Shown: positions 35,528-45,953, counted from the stretch's first letter. The stretch: DNA of 64,000 nt from JABWCE01 sp964617955 (GCA_964617955.1 CAZTXB010000013.1:1-64000); one strand, 5' to 3'. Made by a program: numbers and translations. The notes: generated by a model not told the origin, from the sequence alone.

Positions 35528-38056
35528 TTAATTTTTAATAAATTTATGATAAGAATGGGCGCCTGAATGATTAATCACTATAAAATACAAACCCGAGTGT
35601 AAGGCTCGCATATCCACTTTTAAAATCGAATCCTCTGCCTTTTCAGATTTCGTGAACATAAGTTGACCTGTTTGGCTATAAACACTGAAACTCAAAGCAT
35701 TGGATACATTACAGTAAAGATAGTCTTGTGCAGGATTTGGATACACCACAGCTTTTGAGTTGTGGACATCTGGTTTTTTAACAGTCCCGGTTTTCAGGTT
35801 AGCGGTCATCATTCCTGCTCCAAATGCCGATATCCAAATCTCGCTGGCTTTGTAAGGATTATAGGTGACTCTCACAGGATGCCTAAAGGGGTAGGATTTT
35901 ACCAAGGTAAAAACAGGGGCACTGGAGCTCAAATTGTTTGTATACCACAACCCGTCAGTTTCTGTGGTATAAAACATTTCATCTTTGTTTTCAGGGTTAA
36001 CAGCGCAAGAGTTCACCCGATAGGAAGCGGTAGCGTCTGATATTTTATTCCATGTATCGCCTCTATTTATGCTTCGATAGAGTCCTCCGGTGCCAGGGGG
36101 AACCGCACTTCCCCAGCCGCTAAAAACAGAAACATACCAGGTGTTTTCTGTAGGGTCAGTAGGATCAATAACCACATCTTTAGTCCAATACTTCATCGCT
36201 GTAGCGCTTTTATCCATCCAGGAAGTGCCTCCATTGGTGGAGTAATAAATGCCTGAAGAGGCGGTGAATTGTTGAGGACTTCCCGCTCTTCGTGCGGAAT
36301 AAGTAGCCACTAGATGTCCACTCGTAAGTACTCTGATCACAAAAGGGTGGCCTTCCGTCCTTGGTGGATTGCTCAATTTAACCCAAGAACTTGCTGCCCC
36401 TTTATCTATATCGTTGGAAACAAAAATACCGCCCTGGGTGCTGTGCAGCACGCTGGCATACATTCGTTTGGGATTCTTTGGATCCAAAGCAAGCCAAATG
36501 ACCGGATGTCCAAAATCATGCAGTAAACTGAATGAAACCCCTTTGTTATTACTGAACCATACGCCTCCTTTGCCGGCGTCAATATAGGCGTCGGTCAGGC
36601 GGGTGCTTTGGTAAATATCGTGGACTGTGGAAGTGGCCGCGTAAATGTTACCATTTAAATCCTTTACCATATGATATACAGAGTTTTGAGTAAGGTTTGG
36701 AATAAACTTCCAAGATTTGCCTTTGTCCAAACTCATAATACCGTTGATATCTGAAAAGGAGGAAAAGACTTGATTTGAATCAAGCCAAAGTATGTTCCAG
36801 TTGGTAGTATTTTCTAAGCCGACCCCTTTGTAAAGTTTTCCTTTTGGAGTGGCTACTCCCTTATTGTTTTGGGTGTTAAAATCTACATAAAGCTGCTGCC
36901 AATTGGTGCCACCGTCGTAGGAAAGGTGTGCAAATCCGAAATCGGTAAAAATCAACTTGTTGGGATTGTTCATCATGACATGAAAACCGAAAGGGCATTC
37001 GCCATATGACCAGGCTCTGTCGCCTGAATGGCCACTCCACCCTGTGTATATGTTTTGATTATTATTACTTAAGAAGGCATGTTTCCATGAATTGCCACCA
37101 TCGGTGCTTTTCATAACGATGGGGGCACCACTTGACGAACCGCCTGAAACATACATGATAGAGCTATTGCTCTCGGCCATTCCTGTAAATACCGGATAAT
37201 CGGTAGCTTTGTTAATTCCTGAGGATTTCGATTTCCAGTTCCCATCTGCATTGTCCATGACGTAAACGCCTTGCATGGAAGCGCCCGAGCCTCCAGTATA
37301 TTCAAAAGCATGCTGAATACCGGCCCAAACGTTTGTAAGGGTTAAGCAAACAAATCTCAAACCGGAGCCGTCTTCCCCGGCCGAAAAGGAAAGCATTTTT
37401 TCTCCTGATGGGATACCTGTGGTTGTCATCAGGAGAAACGAACCGCCGCCATCCGTACTTTTAAGAAGGCCGTCGTTTAATCCAATGTAAATGTTGTTTC
37501 CCTGAAAAAATACACCCGCAATATGATTCCCTTCCCCATTACTTTTACACGTATAAATTTTTGAAAATGAGGTGCCCCCATCTTTACTGAAATAAATTTC
37601 CCCATAAAAGCCTAAAATCAATCGGTTGCTATCCTTTCTGTCGGCAGTTAAATTATATGCCACCTCATTTGGTAAAGGATTACCAGGCAATTGTTTCCAG
37701 GTTTTACCTCCATCAATACTTTTCATTGGCCGCGTGAGATCTGTACCGTCCTTTGAGGTGTAGTCGATGCAATATCTGATCTTAGGGTTAATGGTAAATT
37801 GCATTTTACTGTCGTGACCTCCCTGTATATTTACAAAAGGTAGCATCTGCCAAGATTGGCCTCTGTTGCTACTGTGAAATATCTCACTCATATCACAAGC
37901 CATATAGATCTCCTGATCGTTGGCCGGATTAATTACCGGAGAAAACAAAGCACCTCCACCACCAATTCCCCTGGATTCGAAACTTGATGGTTGGGCGACT
38001 AAATTGTAAATCGATAAAAAGGATAGGCCAAAAAGCACCTGGCGAAGCGTGTTCAT
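35528..38056 (-). CDS. Secreted BNR/sortilin-like beta-propeller protein with T9SS type A sorting domain
   Basis: 842 residues: a signal peptide ending near LVAQ, then repeated Asp-box-like units (SSNRGQSWQM, SIDGGKTWKQ, STDGGGSFLL, SINRGDTWNK) forming two seven-bladed propellers as in xyloglucanase-type GH74 and VPS10 proteins, and a C-terminal type A sorting domain (VYPNPAQDYLYCNVS through GLYFIVINHSG). Exported by the type IX system. GH74 catalytic Asp residues cannot be confirmed by eye, so it may be an enzyme or a binding protein. It lies 1 bp downstream of the related 971-residue gene. Confidence 0.88.
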   Translation of the reverse strand: MNTLRQVLFGLSFLSIYNLVAQPSSFESRGIGGGGALFSPVINPANDQEIYMACDMSEIFHSSNRGQSWQMLPFVNIQGGHDSKMQFTINPKIRYCIDYTSKDGTDLTRPMKSIDGGKTWKQLPGNPLPNEVAYNLTADRKDSNRLILGFYGEIYFSKDGGTSFSKIYTCKSNGEGNHIAGVFFQGNNIYIGLNDGLLKSTDGGGSFLLMTTTGIPSGEKMLSFSAGEDGSGLRFVCLTLTNVWAGIQHAFEYTGGSGASMQGVYVMDNADGNWKSKSSGINKATDYPVFTGMAESNSSIMYVSGGSSSGAPIVMKSTDGGNSWKHAFLSNNNQNIYTGWSGHSGDRAWSYGECPFGFHVMMNNPNKLIFTDFGFAHLSYDGGTNWQQLYVDFNTQNNKGVATPKGKLYKGVGLENTTNWNILWLDSNQVFSSFSDINGIMSLDKGKSWKFIPNLTQNSVYHMVKDLNGNIYAATSTVHDIYQSTRLTDAYIDAGKGGVWFSNNKGVSFSLLHDFGHPVIWLALDPKNPKRMYASVLHSTQGGIFVSNDIDKGAASSWVKLSNPPRTEGHPFVIRVLTSGHLVATYSARRAGSPQQFTASSGIYYSTNGGTSWMDKSATAMKYWTKDVVIDPTDPTENTWYVSVFSGWGSAVPPGTGGLYRSINRGDTWNKISDATASYRVNSCAVNPENKDEMFYTTETDGLWYTNNLSSSAPVFTLVKSYPFRHPVRVTYNPYKASEIWISAFGAGMMTANLKTGTVKKPDVHNSKAVVYPNPAQDYLYCNVSNALSFSVYSQTGQLMFTKSEKAEDSILKVDMRALHSGLYFIVINHSGAHSYHKFIKN

Positions 38057-38057
38057 T

Positions 38058-40973
38058 TTAATTTAAAATAAGATGGTAATTTATGGTTTGATTTTCACCT
38101 TCAACTTGCAAATTATATATTTCCTCAGTCAATGACGACAGGTTGATTTCTACTCTATTATCAGAACTTAATTTTTCAAAATTAACACGTTGACCCAGTG
38201 CATTATAAATTTTTATATCTTTAATAATAAATTCATTATGCTTGTCTATGTAAACTAAACCTTTACTTGGATTAGGATATACTTTTATTTTCTCAATGGC
38301 ATTGGGGTCAGCAAGGCTTAAGTTGTTGGTTATTGTAAAATTCCAGTCTGTAGAAACATTGATTCCCCTGTGTTCGTTGTTGTCAAAATCTAAAAAGGTG
38401 CCTTTGGCATAGGCAACATACACATTTTTACCAAAACTAAAGGGAGCGGGTGTTACCACAGCCCTGTTGCCCTCCATAACCACTGAGTCGCTTTCTACCG
38501 TTATGGTTTGACGCTCAATATTATCCTCAAAAATACGCAACGTGCCCTTTCCCTTTTTCATTTTTTCGTTAAAGTAAATTATCAATTGCGAATTTGGGTT
38601 AATTTTAGCTGAATTGTCGGGAGGCTCCAAACGTGTAGTGAAAGGGGCAAGTAATTTTGGATTGACTTGTATCCTGCTTTTCCAAATTCCTCGTCCAAAG
38701 GTGGCGGCGTATAACAATCTATCCTTGTTATTGATATCCAAATCGGTAACCACCACATTGGGCAAATTGTTATTGAGCAATTCCCATTGAACCATTGAAG
38801 TATCTTTATAAAAAACCCCAACATCTGTTCCTATAAACAGTCCTTCAGTTGAACCCTCGTCGTAGACAATACAGTTAACAGCGATATTTGGAAGGTTGAA
38901 CGTGAGGTTGTTGATTCTGTCATTGCCAAATACGGCCGAATTGATTCTGAAAACTTTGGAGCTGGCGACATAATTAGAGTTTGTGTAGTAAAACATATCG
39001 GGATTTCGCGGATGAATCATGAGTCCTGATATAGGATTTGAGGAGGTGGTGATAAGGTTCCATTTTTTACCCCCATCTATGGTTTTGTAAATTTTATAGT
39101 AATCAGAGGCATAAATTATATTGGAATTTGTTGGGCAAACTTTTAAGTGAATCACATAATTTGGCCGCCAAAGACTGTCACAAATAGGCACCCAGGTTTC
39201 GCCTCTGTCGTCGGAGCGATAGATGGCTTTGAAACCTGCATAAATGGTTTTGTTGTTGGCAGGGTCCAGCATAAAAGGACTCACCCAAGCTCCCTTAGGC
39301 TTGTCTTTAATATGATCAGATATGGTAGTTTGTCCATCCTGGTCTATTCGGTAAAGCCGTCCATAGGCATAGCTGGTGTACATAATATTTGGTTCCAACG
39401 GGTCGATGATACACTCCATTCCGTCTCCACCTGAAGCTTCATACCACTTAGTTCCCCTACGCACCCTTGCCCCATTATCCTGAGTGCCGCCCAAAACGAT
39501 ATTGGTGTCGGCTTCGGTTATGGCCATTTTGTAAAATTGAGTGATGCCCAGTCCTTCCGATAAGTCGGTCCATGAGGCCCCATTGTTTCGGCTAAAATAA
39601 ATGCCCCCATCGTTGCAATCAAATAAATACTTGTTAACCGGACTGTATGTAAGCATGTGTTTATCGGCATGGGTTACCTGGATTCCGATAGGATTTTGTG
39701 ATTTGCTGCCGGTCCACATCGTATTGATAAAAAAGCTATCCGCGCCGTCGATTGATTTCCAGTTGTTTACCCCGCCAACCATGACCAAATCTTCGTTGAC
39801 TGGCGAAATAACACAGGCCAGGTCGTACCATCCTTGGCCTCTTTTTGTTTTGGCATCATAGGCGCTGCTCAACAGGTTTTTTTTACTTGTATCATAAGCG
39901 ATAGAGAAGGTTTTACCGGTATCTAACGAAAGATGAATGCCTCCAAATTTTCCGTCCTTTTTATCGGCTATAAGCAATATAACTTTAGCCGGATTGGCTG
40001 CTGTGGTGGCGATGGTAATTCTACTGGCAAGCGGCTTAACAAAGGTTTGTGCAAAATTAAATCCTCCATCCGCACTTCTAAATAATTTGGCATTACCAAA
40101 ATAATCATAAGTCGCTGCGTATATAATATTGGGATGGTTCGGACAAAAGGAAATATCCATAAAATAACCGGCTTGTCTTTTGGTCCAGATTGTCCCTCCG
40201 TCGAAGGTCATATAAACCCCGTCGGATGTGGCGACCAACAAATTTTTCGAATTATTTGGATTCATAATGATTTTACTGATCAATTTCACCTCAAAAATAT
40301 CCCAGGCCAGACCGGTCGTTTTCCAGGTTATTCCACCGTCAGGGGAAAGGAGTACACCTATACTCTTATTGTCGCCCTGTGGTCCACCGGTTAAACCAAA
40401 TAAACTCCCTTTTTCGCCATCTCCTGTTGCGATATAAATGCTGTCGGGGTGAAGAGGGTTGACGGCAATACTGCTTACGCCTAAGACCAGGTTGTAGTCG
40501 GACAGGGCTTTCCAAGATTTACCAAAATCCACAGTTTTCCAAATTCCGCCTGCCGGGGACCCAACCCAAAATGTATTGCTATCGGTGGGATGAAATGCCA
40601 CACAGTTTAGTCGCCCTAAACCATTGTAACCGCTAGGGGTCACCGATGGGCCTAGAAAACTCCAGTTGGTTTTAAAAGGTGCCGCCTTATAAAGTGCTTG
40701 TCGATTAACAAATTTTTTGTATTCGGTATAGTTAATGTCTGCCGGAGGAAATTGACCTGATAATCCAACCCTTTGTTCCCAAAACCACTCCCATCGCTTA
40801 AATGCCGAATACCCTTCGCCCTTCAAGGGAATTTTGTCGGCCCAGTAGTCTTCAAACGCACTTTTAATATCGTAAAAATTGGCATTTTCAGATTTTATGT
40901 TTGCATTCCATGGCTGCGAATGAATAAGAAGGCTAGATAGAAAACCCCAAATGAGCAGAAATATTTTTTTCAA
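38058..40973 (-). CDS. Large secreted sortilin-like beta-propeller protein with Ig-like and T9SS type A domains
   Basis: 971 residues. A signal peptide (ending near LLIHSQ) is followed by a conserved N-terminal segment (FWEQRVGLSGQFPPADINYT), then Asp-box propeller units (FGKSWKALSDYN, SPDGGITWKTTG, SRNNGASWTDLSEGLGITQF, TIDGGKKWNLI), a Big_5-like Ig segment (PPDNSAKINPNSQLIIYFNE), and a type A sorting domain beginning KIKVYPNPSKG. This resembles Bacteroidota 'sortilin-like' secreted proteins of unknown function. A possible promoter -7 element lies at 40994-41001. It is the first gene of the pair with 35528-38056. Confidence 0.88.
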   Translation of the reverse strand: MKKIFLLIWGFLSSLLIHSQPWNANIKSENANFYDIKSAFEDYWADKIPLKGEGYSAFKRWEWFWEQRVGLSGQFPPADINYTEYKKFVNRQALYKAAPFKTNWSFLGPSVTPSGYNGLGRLNCVAFHPTDSNTFWVGSPAGGIWKTVDFGKSWKALSDYNLVLGVSSIAVNPLHPDSIYIATGDGEKGSLFGLTGGPQGDNKSIGVLLSPDGGITWKTTGLAWDIFEVKLISKIIMNPNNSKNLLVATSDGVYMTFDGGTIWTKRQAGYFMDISFCPNHPNIIYAATYDYFGNAKLFRSADGGFNFAQTFVKPLASRITIATTAANPAKVILLIADKKDGKFGGIHLSLDTGKTFSIAYDTSKKNLLSSAYDAKTKRGQGWYDLACVISPVNEDLVMVGGVNNWKSIDGADSFFINTMWTGSKSQNPIGIQVTHADKHMLTYSPVNKYLFDCNDGGIYFSRNNGASWTDLSEGLGITQFYKMAITEADTNIVLGGTQDNGARVRRGTKWYEASGGDGMECIIDPLEPNIMYTSYAYGRLYRIDQDGQTTISDHIKDKPKGAWVSPFMLDPANNKTIYAGFKAIYRSDDRGETWVPICDSLWRPNYVIHLKVCPTNSNIIYASDYYKIYKTIDGGKKWNLITTSSNPISGLMIHPRNPDMFYYTNSNYVASSKVFRINSAVFGNDRINNLTFNLPNIAVNCIVYDEGSTEGLFIGTDVGVFYKDTSMVQWELLNNNLPNVVVTDLDINNKDRLLYAATFGRGIWKSRIQVNPKLLAPFTTRLEPPDNSAKINPNSQLIIYFNEKMKKGKGTLRIFEDNIERQTITVESDSVVMEGNRAVVTPAPFSFGKNVYVAYAKGTFLDFDNNEHRGINVSTDWNFTITNNLSLADPNAIEKIKVYPNPSKGLVYIDKHNEFIIKDIKIYNALGQRVNFEKLSSDNRVEINLSSLTEEIYNLQVEGENQTINYHLILN

Positions 40974-40993
40974 AAATTAAACAATTAAGAGAC

Positions 40994-41001
40994 CAAAAGT
41001 A
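40994..41001 (-). promoter_or_regulatory. -7 element TACTTTTG before the propeller gene pair
   Basis: TAnnTTTG match on the minus strand 20 nt before the ATG at 40973; no good -33 element. Confidence 0.35.
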
Positions 41002-41138
41002 AAAGATTATTGGCTAATACAGAACATTTAGTTTTCGAATTGGTTTAATATTGCCAAAAAATTGAATTCGTCCGACACCCTGAAAATGGTTGATTTATAA
41101 TGAGCGGATATGTTTAATTTTAACAAAATTCTGAAGAT

Positions 41139-42551
41139 ATGAAATTAAAATTCTGCGGGGCTGCCCGCACAGTAACGGGAAGTTGTCATTTGCTAACTCT
41201 CGACAATGGCTTTACCATTTTATTGGATTGTGGTTTATATCAGGGGCGTGAAGAAGAGTTCGATGAATTTAACTCAAATTGGCTTTTTGACCCGGCTTCC
41301 ATTGATGTGTTGGTTGTTAGTCATGCGCATATTGACCATATAGGCCGAATTCCGAAATTGGTAAAAGATGGCTACAAAGGCAACATTGTTTGCACTCATG
41401 CCACACGCGACCTGGCATCCATTATGCTGCTTGACAGTGCCTCTATACAGGAACGTGATGCAGAATGGGCCAATGAGAAAAACTTAAACAATGGCTCGTC
41501 AAAGAAGAAAGAACCCCTCTATACCACAGAAGATGCACAAATGTGTATGAATAATTTTAGCACCTACAGCTATGAGCGCTGGTTTCACATTTCGCCGGAT
41601 GTTGAGGTTTATTTTGCCGATGCAGGCCACATTCTGGGCAGTGCAAGTGTAACCTTAAAAATAAAACAAGCCGACGGAAGTGAAATATTTTTCGGCTTTT
41701 CCGGTGATGTCGGACGCTGGAATCGACCAATAATCAAAGATCCTGTGCAAATGCCTCAGTTGGACTATCTCATTAGCGAGAGCACCTATGGTGGATTAAT
41801 TCATGATGAAATGCCGGGAAATATGAATCAGCTTTTAGAAATCGTGAATGAGACTTGTGTACATAAAAGAGGGAAGATTATCATTCCGGCCTTTAGTGTA
41901 GGGCGTACTCAGGAAATAGTTTATATGCTCGACCGTCTTGAATCATCCGGCAAACTTCCACATATTCCTGTATATGTAGATAGTCCGCTGGCGGTGAATG
42001 CCACAGATATTTTTACCATGCATCACGAGTGCTATGATAAGGATATTTTGAATTATATGAAAAACAACGACAACCCTTTTGGCTTTAATCGACTTACTTA
42101 TTTGCGAAGGGTAGAAGAATCAAAGGCCCTGAATAGCAAAAAAGAGCCCTGCATTATCATAAGTGCAAGTGGCATGGCAAGTGCAGGAAGAGTGCGTCAT
42201 CACATTTTTAACAACATAGAGAACTCCGACAACACCATTTTAATGGTAGGTTACTGTGCCGAGGGAACATTAGGAGCAAGATTGAGAGAGTTCCCCCAAA
42301 CGATAAAACTCTTTGGAAAAGAACTTAGGGTAAGGGCAAATATTAAAATTGTAGATGGATTAAGCGGTCATGCCGACCAAAATGAACTGCTGAGGTTTTA
42401 CGACAACCAGGATTCCAAACGCATTAAAAAAACCTTCTTGGTGCACGGAGAATATGAAAGACAAAAAAGTTTGAAAAATGCCCTTGGCGGAGCGGGATTT
42501 TCGAATGTTTTTATCCCACAGCTGGGAGAAGAATTTAAATTAGAGTCATGA
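41139..42551 (+). CDS. MBL-fold beta-CASP RNA-processing-like hydrolase
   Basis: 470 residues. Zinc site SHAHIDHIGRIP (His62, His64, Asp66, His67), then DAGHILGSASV and FSGDVGR metal ligands, a beta-CASP insert (IIPAFSVGRTQEIVYML), ISASGMASAGRVRHH and the RMMBL-type tail GLSGHADQNELLRF. This is the CPSF73/YSH1-like exonuclease family found in bacteria (ykl-type, unlike RNase J). It probably cleaves RNA. The gene ends 47 bp before the peptidase gene on the same strand. Confidence 0.92.
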   Translation: MKLKFCGAARTVTGSCHLLTLDNGFTILLDCGLYQGREEEFDEFNSNWLFDPASIDVLVVSHAHIDHIGRIPKLVKDGYKGNIVCTHATRDLASIMLLDSASIQERDAEWANEKNLNNGSSKKKEPLYTTEDAQMCMNNFSTYSYERWFHISPDVEVYFADAGHILGSASVTLKIKQADGSEIFFGFSGDVGRWNRPIIKDPVQMPQLDYLISESTYGGLIHDEMPGNMNQLLEIVNETCVHKRGKIIIPAFSVGRTQEIVYMLDRLESSGKLPHIPVYVDSPLAVNATDIFTMHHECYDKDILNYMKNNDNPFGFNRLTYLRRVEESKALNSKKEPCIIISASGMASAGRVRHHIFNNIENSDNTILMVGYCAEGTLGARLREFPQTIKLFGKELRVRANIKIVDGLSGHADQNELLRFYDNQDSKRIKKTFLVHGEYERQKSLKNALGGAGFSNVFIPQLGEEFKLES

Positions 42552-42598
42552 GCTTCCTGAACCATCAAAAAAAATCTTATTCTTGTTGTTAAAAAACC

Positions 42599-44152
42599 AT
42601 GAATCGCAAACAAATAATTCTGGGCCTGAGCGTGTTATTGAATCTAAATATCAGCAATGCTCAGGATGAGAAAGTAGACTATCAGATTTTGTCGAGGATT
42701 AAGGATGAAGCTTTTAACCATTCAAAAGTTATGTCGACTGCCTTCCAACTAACAGAAGTGGTAGGCCCAAGGTTAAGTGGTTCGTCGAACTTGAAAAATG
42801 CTCAACTTTGGGCTCAGCAACAACTTATGGACTGGGGTATGCAAAATTGCACGATTGAACCCTGGGGAAGCTTTGGAAAAGGATGGGAAGTAAAAAAATC
42901 ATACCTAGCCATGAGTAAGCCTTACTATCAGCCTTTGATTGCCATACCAAAAGCCTGGACTCCTGGTACAGACAAACTCATACAAGCCAATGCCATCTAT
43001 TTAAAGGTAGAAAGTGAAAGCGATTTAGAAACATATAAAGGTAAGCTTAAGGACAAAATTGTAATTGTAGGAAATATTCAAGAGGTGAAGTTAGGAGTGA
43101 AGCCTGAAGCGCGGCGCTATTCCGAAGACGAATTGCACGCTATATTCATGGACAAAAGCCTGGATGAAAATCCTGAAAATAAAGGGATTCCAAATGCCGA
43201 CGCGCAAAAAAAACTTAGGGCCTTGCGACAAAAAATAACCCAATTCCTGGTTGAGGAAGGAGCCTCTGCGGTTATAAGTTCACGGGGTGGAACCATGGGC
43301 ACATTCTTCACCACCAATGGGGCCTCATACAATACGCGGTCAAAACCGGTATTGCCTGAAATGGAGATGGGAAGCGAGCATATCAACCAGCTTATTCGCT
43401 TGCTTGAAGCCGGAAAAGAAGTCGTTTTGGATTTAGAATCCATTACCGAATTTAACTTTAACGACACCATTCAATACAATGTAATTGCAGAAATACCGGG
43501 GAGTGATAAGAATCTGAAATCGGAATTGGTCATGCTTGGGGCGCACCTCGACTCATGGCATGCCTCAACAGGTGCAACAGACAATGCTGCTGGTAGCGCC
43601 GTGATGATGGAAGCCATGCGAATATTAAAAGTTTTGGATGTGAAACCACGACGGACCATAAGGATGGCGCTGTGGAGTTCGGAAGAACAAGGGTTATGGG
43701 GCTCAAGAGGCTATGTTAAAAATCACTTTGCCAATCCCGATACCATGAAGTTAAAACCTGAGCACTCAAAGCTATCTGCCTATTATAATCTGGATAATGG
43801 TGGTGGTAAAATTCGTGGTATATATCTACAAGGCAATGACGCCCTTAAACCTATTTTTGAAATCTGGTTGGAGCAGTTTAAAGACATGGATGCCTCTACA
43901 GTCACCACAAGAAATACCGGTTCAACCGATCATATAGCCTTTGACATGGTTGGGTTACCGGGACTGCAATTTATACAGGATCCTCTAGACTACGGAAATA
44001 AAACCCACCATACCAATATGGATGGCTATGACCGCTTGCAAAAAGCAGATTTGATGCAAGCCTCAGCTATTGTGGCCTTCATCGTATACCATACAGCCAT
44101 GAGAGACGAAAAATTGCCAAGAAAACCTTTACCGGTAGCTAAATCGAAATAG
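42599..44152 (+). CDS. M28 family zinc aminopeptidase
   Basis: 517 residues with a signal peptide (NLNISNAQ). A protease-associated-like insertion spans about 120-250. The catalytic domain shows GAHLDSWHASTGATDNAAGS (zinc His and bridging Asp), WSSEEQGLWGSRGY with the catalytic Glu pair, and a late NTGSTDHIAFDMVGLPGLQF with a zinc His. It should hydrolyse peptides in the periplasm or outside. Probably co-transcribed with the preceding MBL gene, without obvious functional link. Confidence 0.92.
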   Translation: MNRKQIILGLSVLLNLNISNAQDEKVDYQILSRIKDEAFNHSKVMSTAFQLTEVVGPRLSGSSNLKNAQLWAQQQLMDWGMQNCTIEPWGSFGKGWEVKKSYLAMSKPYYQPLIAIPKAWTPGTDKLIQANAIYLKVESESDLETYKGKLKDKIVIVGNIQEVKLGVKPEARRYSEDELHAIFMDKSLDENPENKGIPNADAQKKLRALRQKITQFLVEEGASAVISSRGGTMGTFFTTNGASYNTRSKPVLPEMEMGSEHINQLIRLLEAGKEVVLDLESITEFNFNDTIQYNVIAEIPGSDKNLKSELVMLGAHLDSWHASTGATDNAAGSAVMMEAMRILKVLDVKPRRTIRMALWSSEEQGLWGSRGYVKNHFANPDTMKLKPEHSKLSAYYNLDNGGGKIRGIYLQGNDALKPIFEIWLEQFKDMDASTVTTRNTGSTDHIAFDMVGLPGLQFIQDPLDYGNKTHHTNMDGYDRLQKADLMQASAIVAFIVYHTAMRDEKLPRKPLPVAKSK

Positions 44153-44613
44153 CTCGCTTGAAAAACACTTGAAGCGGCGGAGCGCTTCATTTAAGCATTG
44201 GTTTTTTCGAAAAACCTTCACACCCTAAGATATTTCTGAAACCTTCCAGTCAAACAGTTTTTTAAGGCAGTGTTGGGTTTCTGCATTTACCCTAACGCTT
44301 CGAGAGCAAAGTGAGGTTTGTTAGGTATGGCATAGGGGTGTAATATATTGTAGCCTGTTTAATTATTTCTTCAGATGGCTCTCCTGATTCTTCATGCCAC
44401 CGTTTCTATAATCTTTTTCTTTTCTTAACATTCACTTAACATTCTGGAAATATTCTTAATTTTTTAATAACATCTATAAGCTGGATTTGGATTTTGTTTG
44501 CATCCTGAAAGAAAAGAATTAAAAATAGTATGAATTATATGCCCTTGGCCAATTTTAAAATACTGCAAATTTTATCTAAAAAATACACATTAATGTACAA
44601 ACCCACACCTTCT
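44153..44613. other. Structured intergenic region before the porin gene
   Basis: About 460 bp with no convincing gene. Near the start are small hairpins (TGAAGCG/CGCTTCA around 44171-44190 and GGTTTTTTCGAAAAACC near 44208) that may end transcription of the peptidase gene. The distal part carries the direct repeats described at 44425-44441 and the likely porin promoter. Confidence 0.45.
44425..44441 (+). promoter_or_regulatory. Candidate Pho box (TTAACA repeat, 11-bp period)
   Basis: TTAACA at 44425-44430 and again at 44436-44441, exactly 11 bp apart, i.e. one helical turn. PhoP/PhoB boxes in Bacillus are TTAACA-type repeats with the same spacing. It lies about 170-190 bp upstream of a phosphate-type porin gene. 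No PhoB gene is in the window, so this is an inference from motif and context. Confidence 0.4.
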
Positions 44614-45834
44614 ATGATGAGAATAACCTACTTAAGCTCTCTTTTATTATTTTTCACCCTTCATTCATTTTCACAATCGGATACCGTAAAACTTAATTCA
44701 AAAGTGGTGGCAGCTAAGGCCGACAAATGGTACGACAACTTCGCCATTAGAGGCTATGCACAAGTGAGATACAACCGGTTGTTTGAAACAAATGAAAACC
44801 TGGGATGTGAGCAATGCGATAAGTCATGGGGAAAAGACGGTGGATTTTTTATTCGTCGTACCCGTATCATATTTTTCGGACAAGTCAGCAAAAACGTTTA
44901 CCTTTATATTCAGCCTGATTTTGCCAGCAGTGCCGCGACTGACAAGCTGCATTTTGCGCAATTAAGAGATGCTTACTTAGATTTGGGGTTGGACAAGAAT
45001 AATGAATTCAGATTTAGAATTGGCCAGAGTAAAGTTCCCTATGGCTTTGAAAACATGCAGTCGAGCCAAAACCGATTGTCATTGGATAGAAACGACGCCT
45101 TGAACAGTGCAGTTTCGAATGAACGCGACCTGGGAGTCTTCTTCTATTGGGCCCCGAAGGATAAGCGCAAGCTGTTTTCGAGTTTGGTTAAAGATGGTTT
45201 AAAAGGAAGCGGCGATTATGGAATATTCGCTTTAGGCGCCTATAACGGTCAAACAGCCAATTCACCTGAATTAAACCAGGAACCACATGTGGTGAGCCGA
45301 TTAACCTATCCCTTTGAATACAAAAAACAAGTTATTGAAGTTGGTGTGCAAGGTTATAGTGGCCAGTATGTAGTTCCAAAGGCAAATCTTAGTTCAGGTG
45401 TTAAATCAAAAAAAGACTTAAACTATCTTGATCAAAGGGTAGCCGGTACTTTTGTACTGTATCCAAAACCCTTTGGAATTCAAGCTGAGTACACTTATGG
45501 AAAGGGACCCGAATTTAACAAGCACAGCGACTCAATTGAAACAATGTCACTTAATGGGGGTTATGTCACCTTTAGCTATATGTCAAAAATAAAAGACCAA
45601 ATCCTAATTCCGTTTGTGAAATATCAGTATTATGATGGAGGAAAAAAGCATGAAAAGGATGCCAGAAGCTATTTGGTTAAGGATCTTGAATTTGGTGCCG
45701 AGTGGCAGACCAGCAAGAATTTCGAACTCGTGGTGAACTACACCATTTCGAACAGAAGGTATGAAGATTTTACGAAGCAAAATAATCAGCAGCGCGGCAA
45801 TCTGTTAAGAATACAAGCCCAGATTAATTTCTAA
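44614..45834 (+). CDS. Phosphate-selective OprP/OprO-type porin
   Basis: 406 residues from the ATG at 44614 (MMRITYLSSLLLFFTLHSFS), giving a clean signal peptide; ATGs at 44530 and 44593 are in frame but extend it without need. The mature chain matches the OprP family: an N-terminal IRGYAQVRYNRLFETNE, FFIRRTRIIFFGQVSKNVYL, FRIGQSKVPYGFENMQSSQN and a C-terminal LRIQAQINF ending in Phe. It forms an outer-membrane anion channel. The possible Pho box upstream would fit induction under phosphate starvation. A CEQC pair near residue 67 is unusual. Confidence 0.87.
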   Translation: MMRITYLSSLLLFFTLHSFSQSDTVKLNSKVVAAKADKWYDNFAIRGYAQVRYNRLFETNENLGCEQCDKSWGKDGGFFIRRTRIIFFGQVSKNVYLYIQPDFASSAATDKLHFAQLRDAYLDLGLDKNNEFRFRIGQSKVPYGFENMQSSQNRLSLDRNDALNSAVSNERDLGVFFYWAPKDKRKLFSSLVKDGLKGSGDYGIFALGAYNGQTANSPELNQEPHVVSRLTYPFEYKKQVIEVGVQGYSGQYVVPKANLSSGVKSKKDLNYLDQRVAGTFVLYPKPFGIQAEYTYGKGPEFNKHSDSIETMSLNGGYVTFSYMSKIKDQILIPFVKYQYYDGGKKHEKDARSYLVKDLEFGAEWQTSKNFELVVNYTISNRRYEDFTKQNNQQRGNLLRIQAQINF

Positions 45835-45953
45835 GAGAGTAAGAACTTAACCCATTTAAATTTATTGGCTGCTTAATTAAAGCAATAAAACTTTTCAAGA
45901 CACATTCAAATAATTTACTATTGCCCTGTAAACCTCAGGCGTTAGAATTAAAA

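Noticed and set aside
44160..44180. Possible third, degenerate copy of the MITE end (TGAAAAACACTT)
   Set aside because: Only 12 bp match and no terminal repeat or duplication is seen; probably chance.
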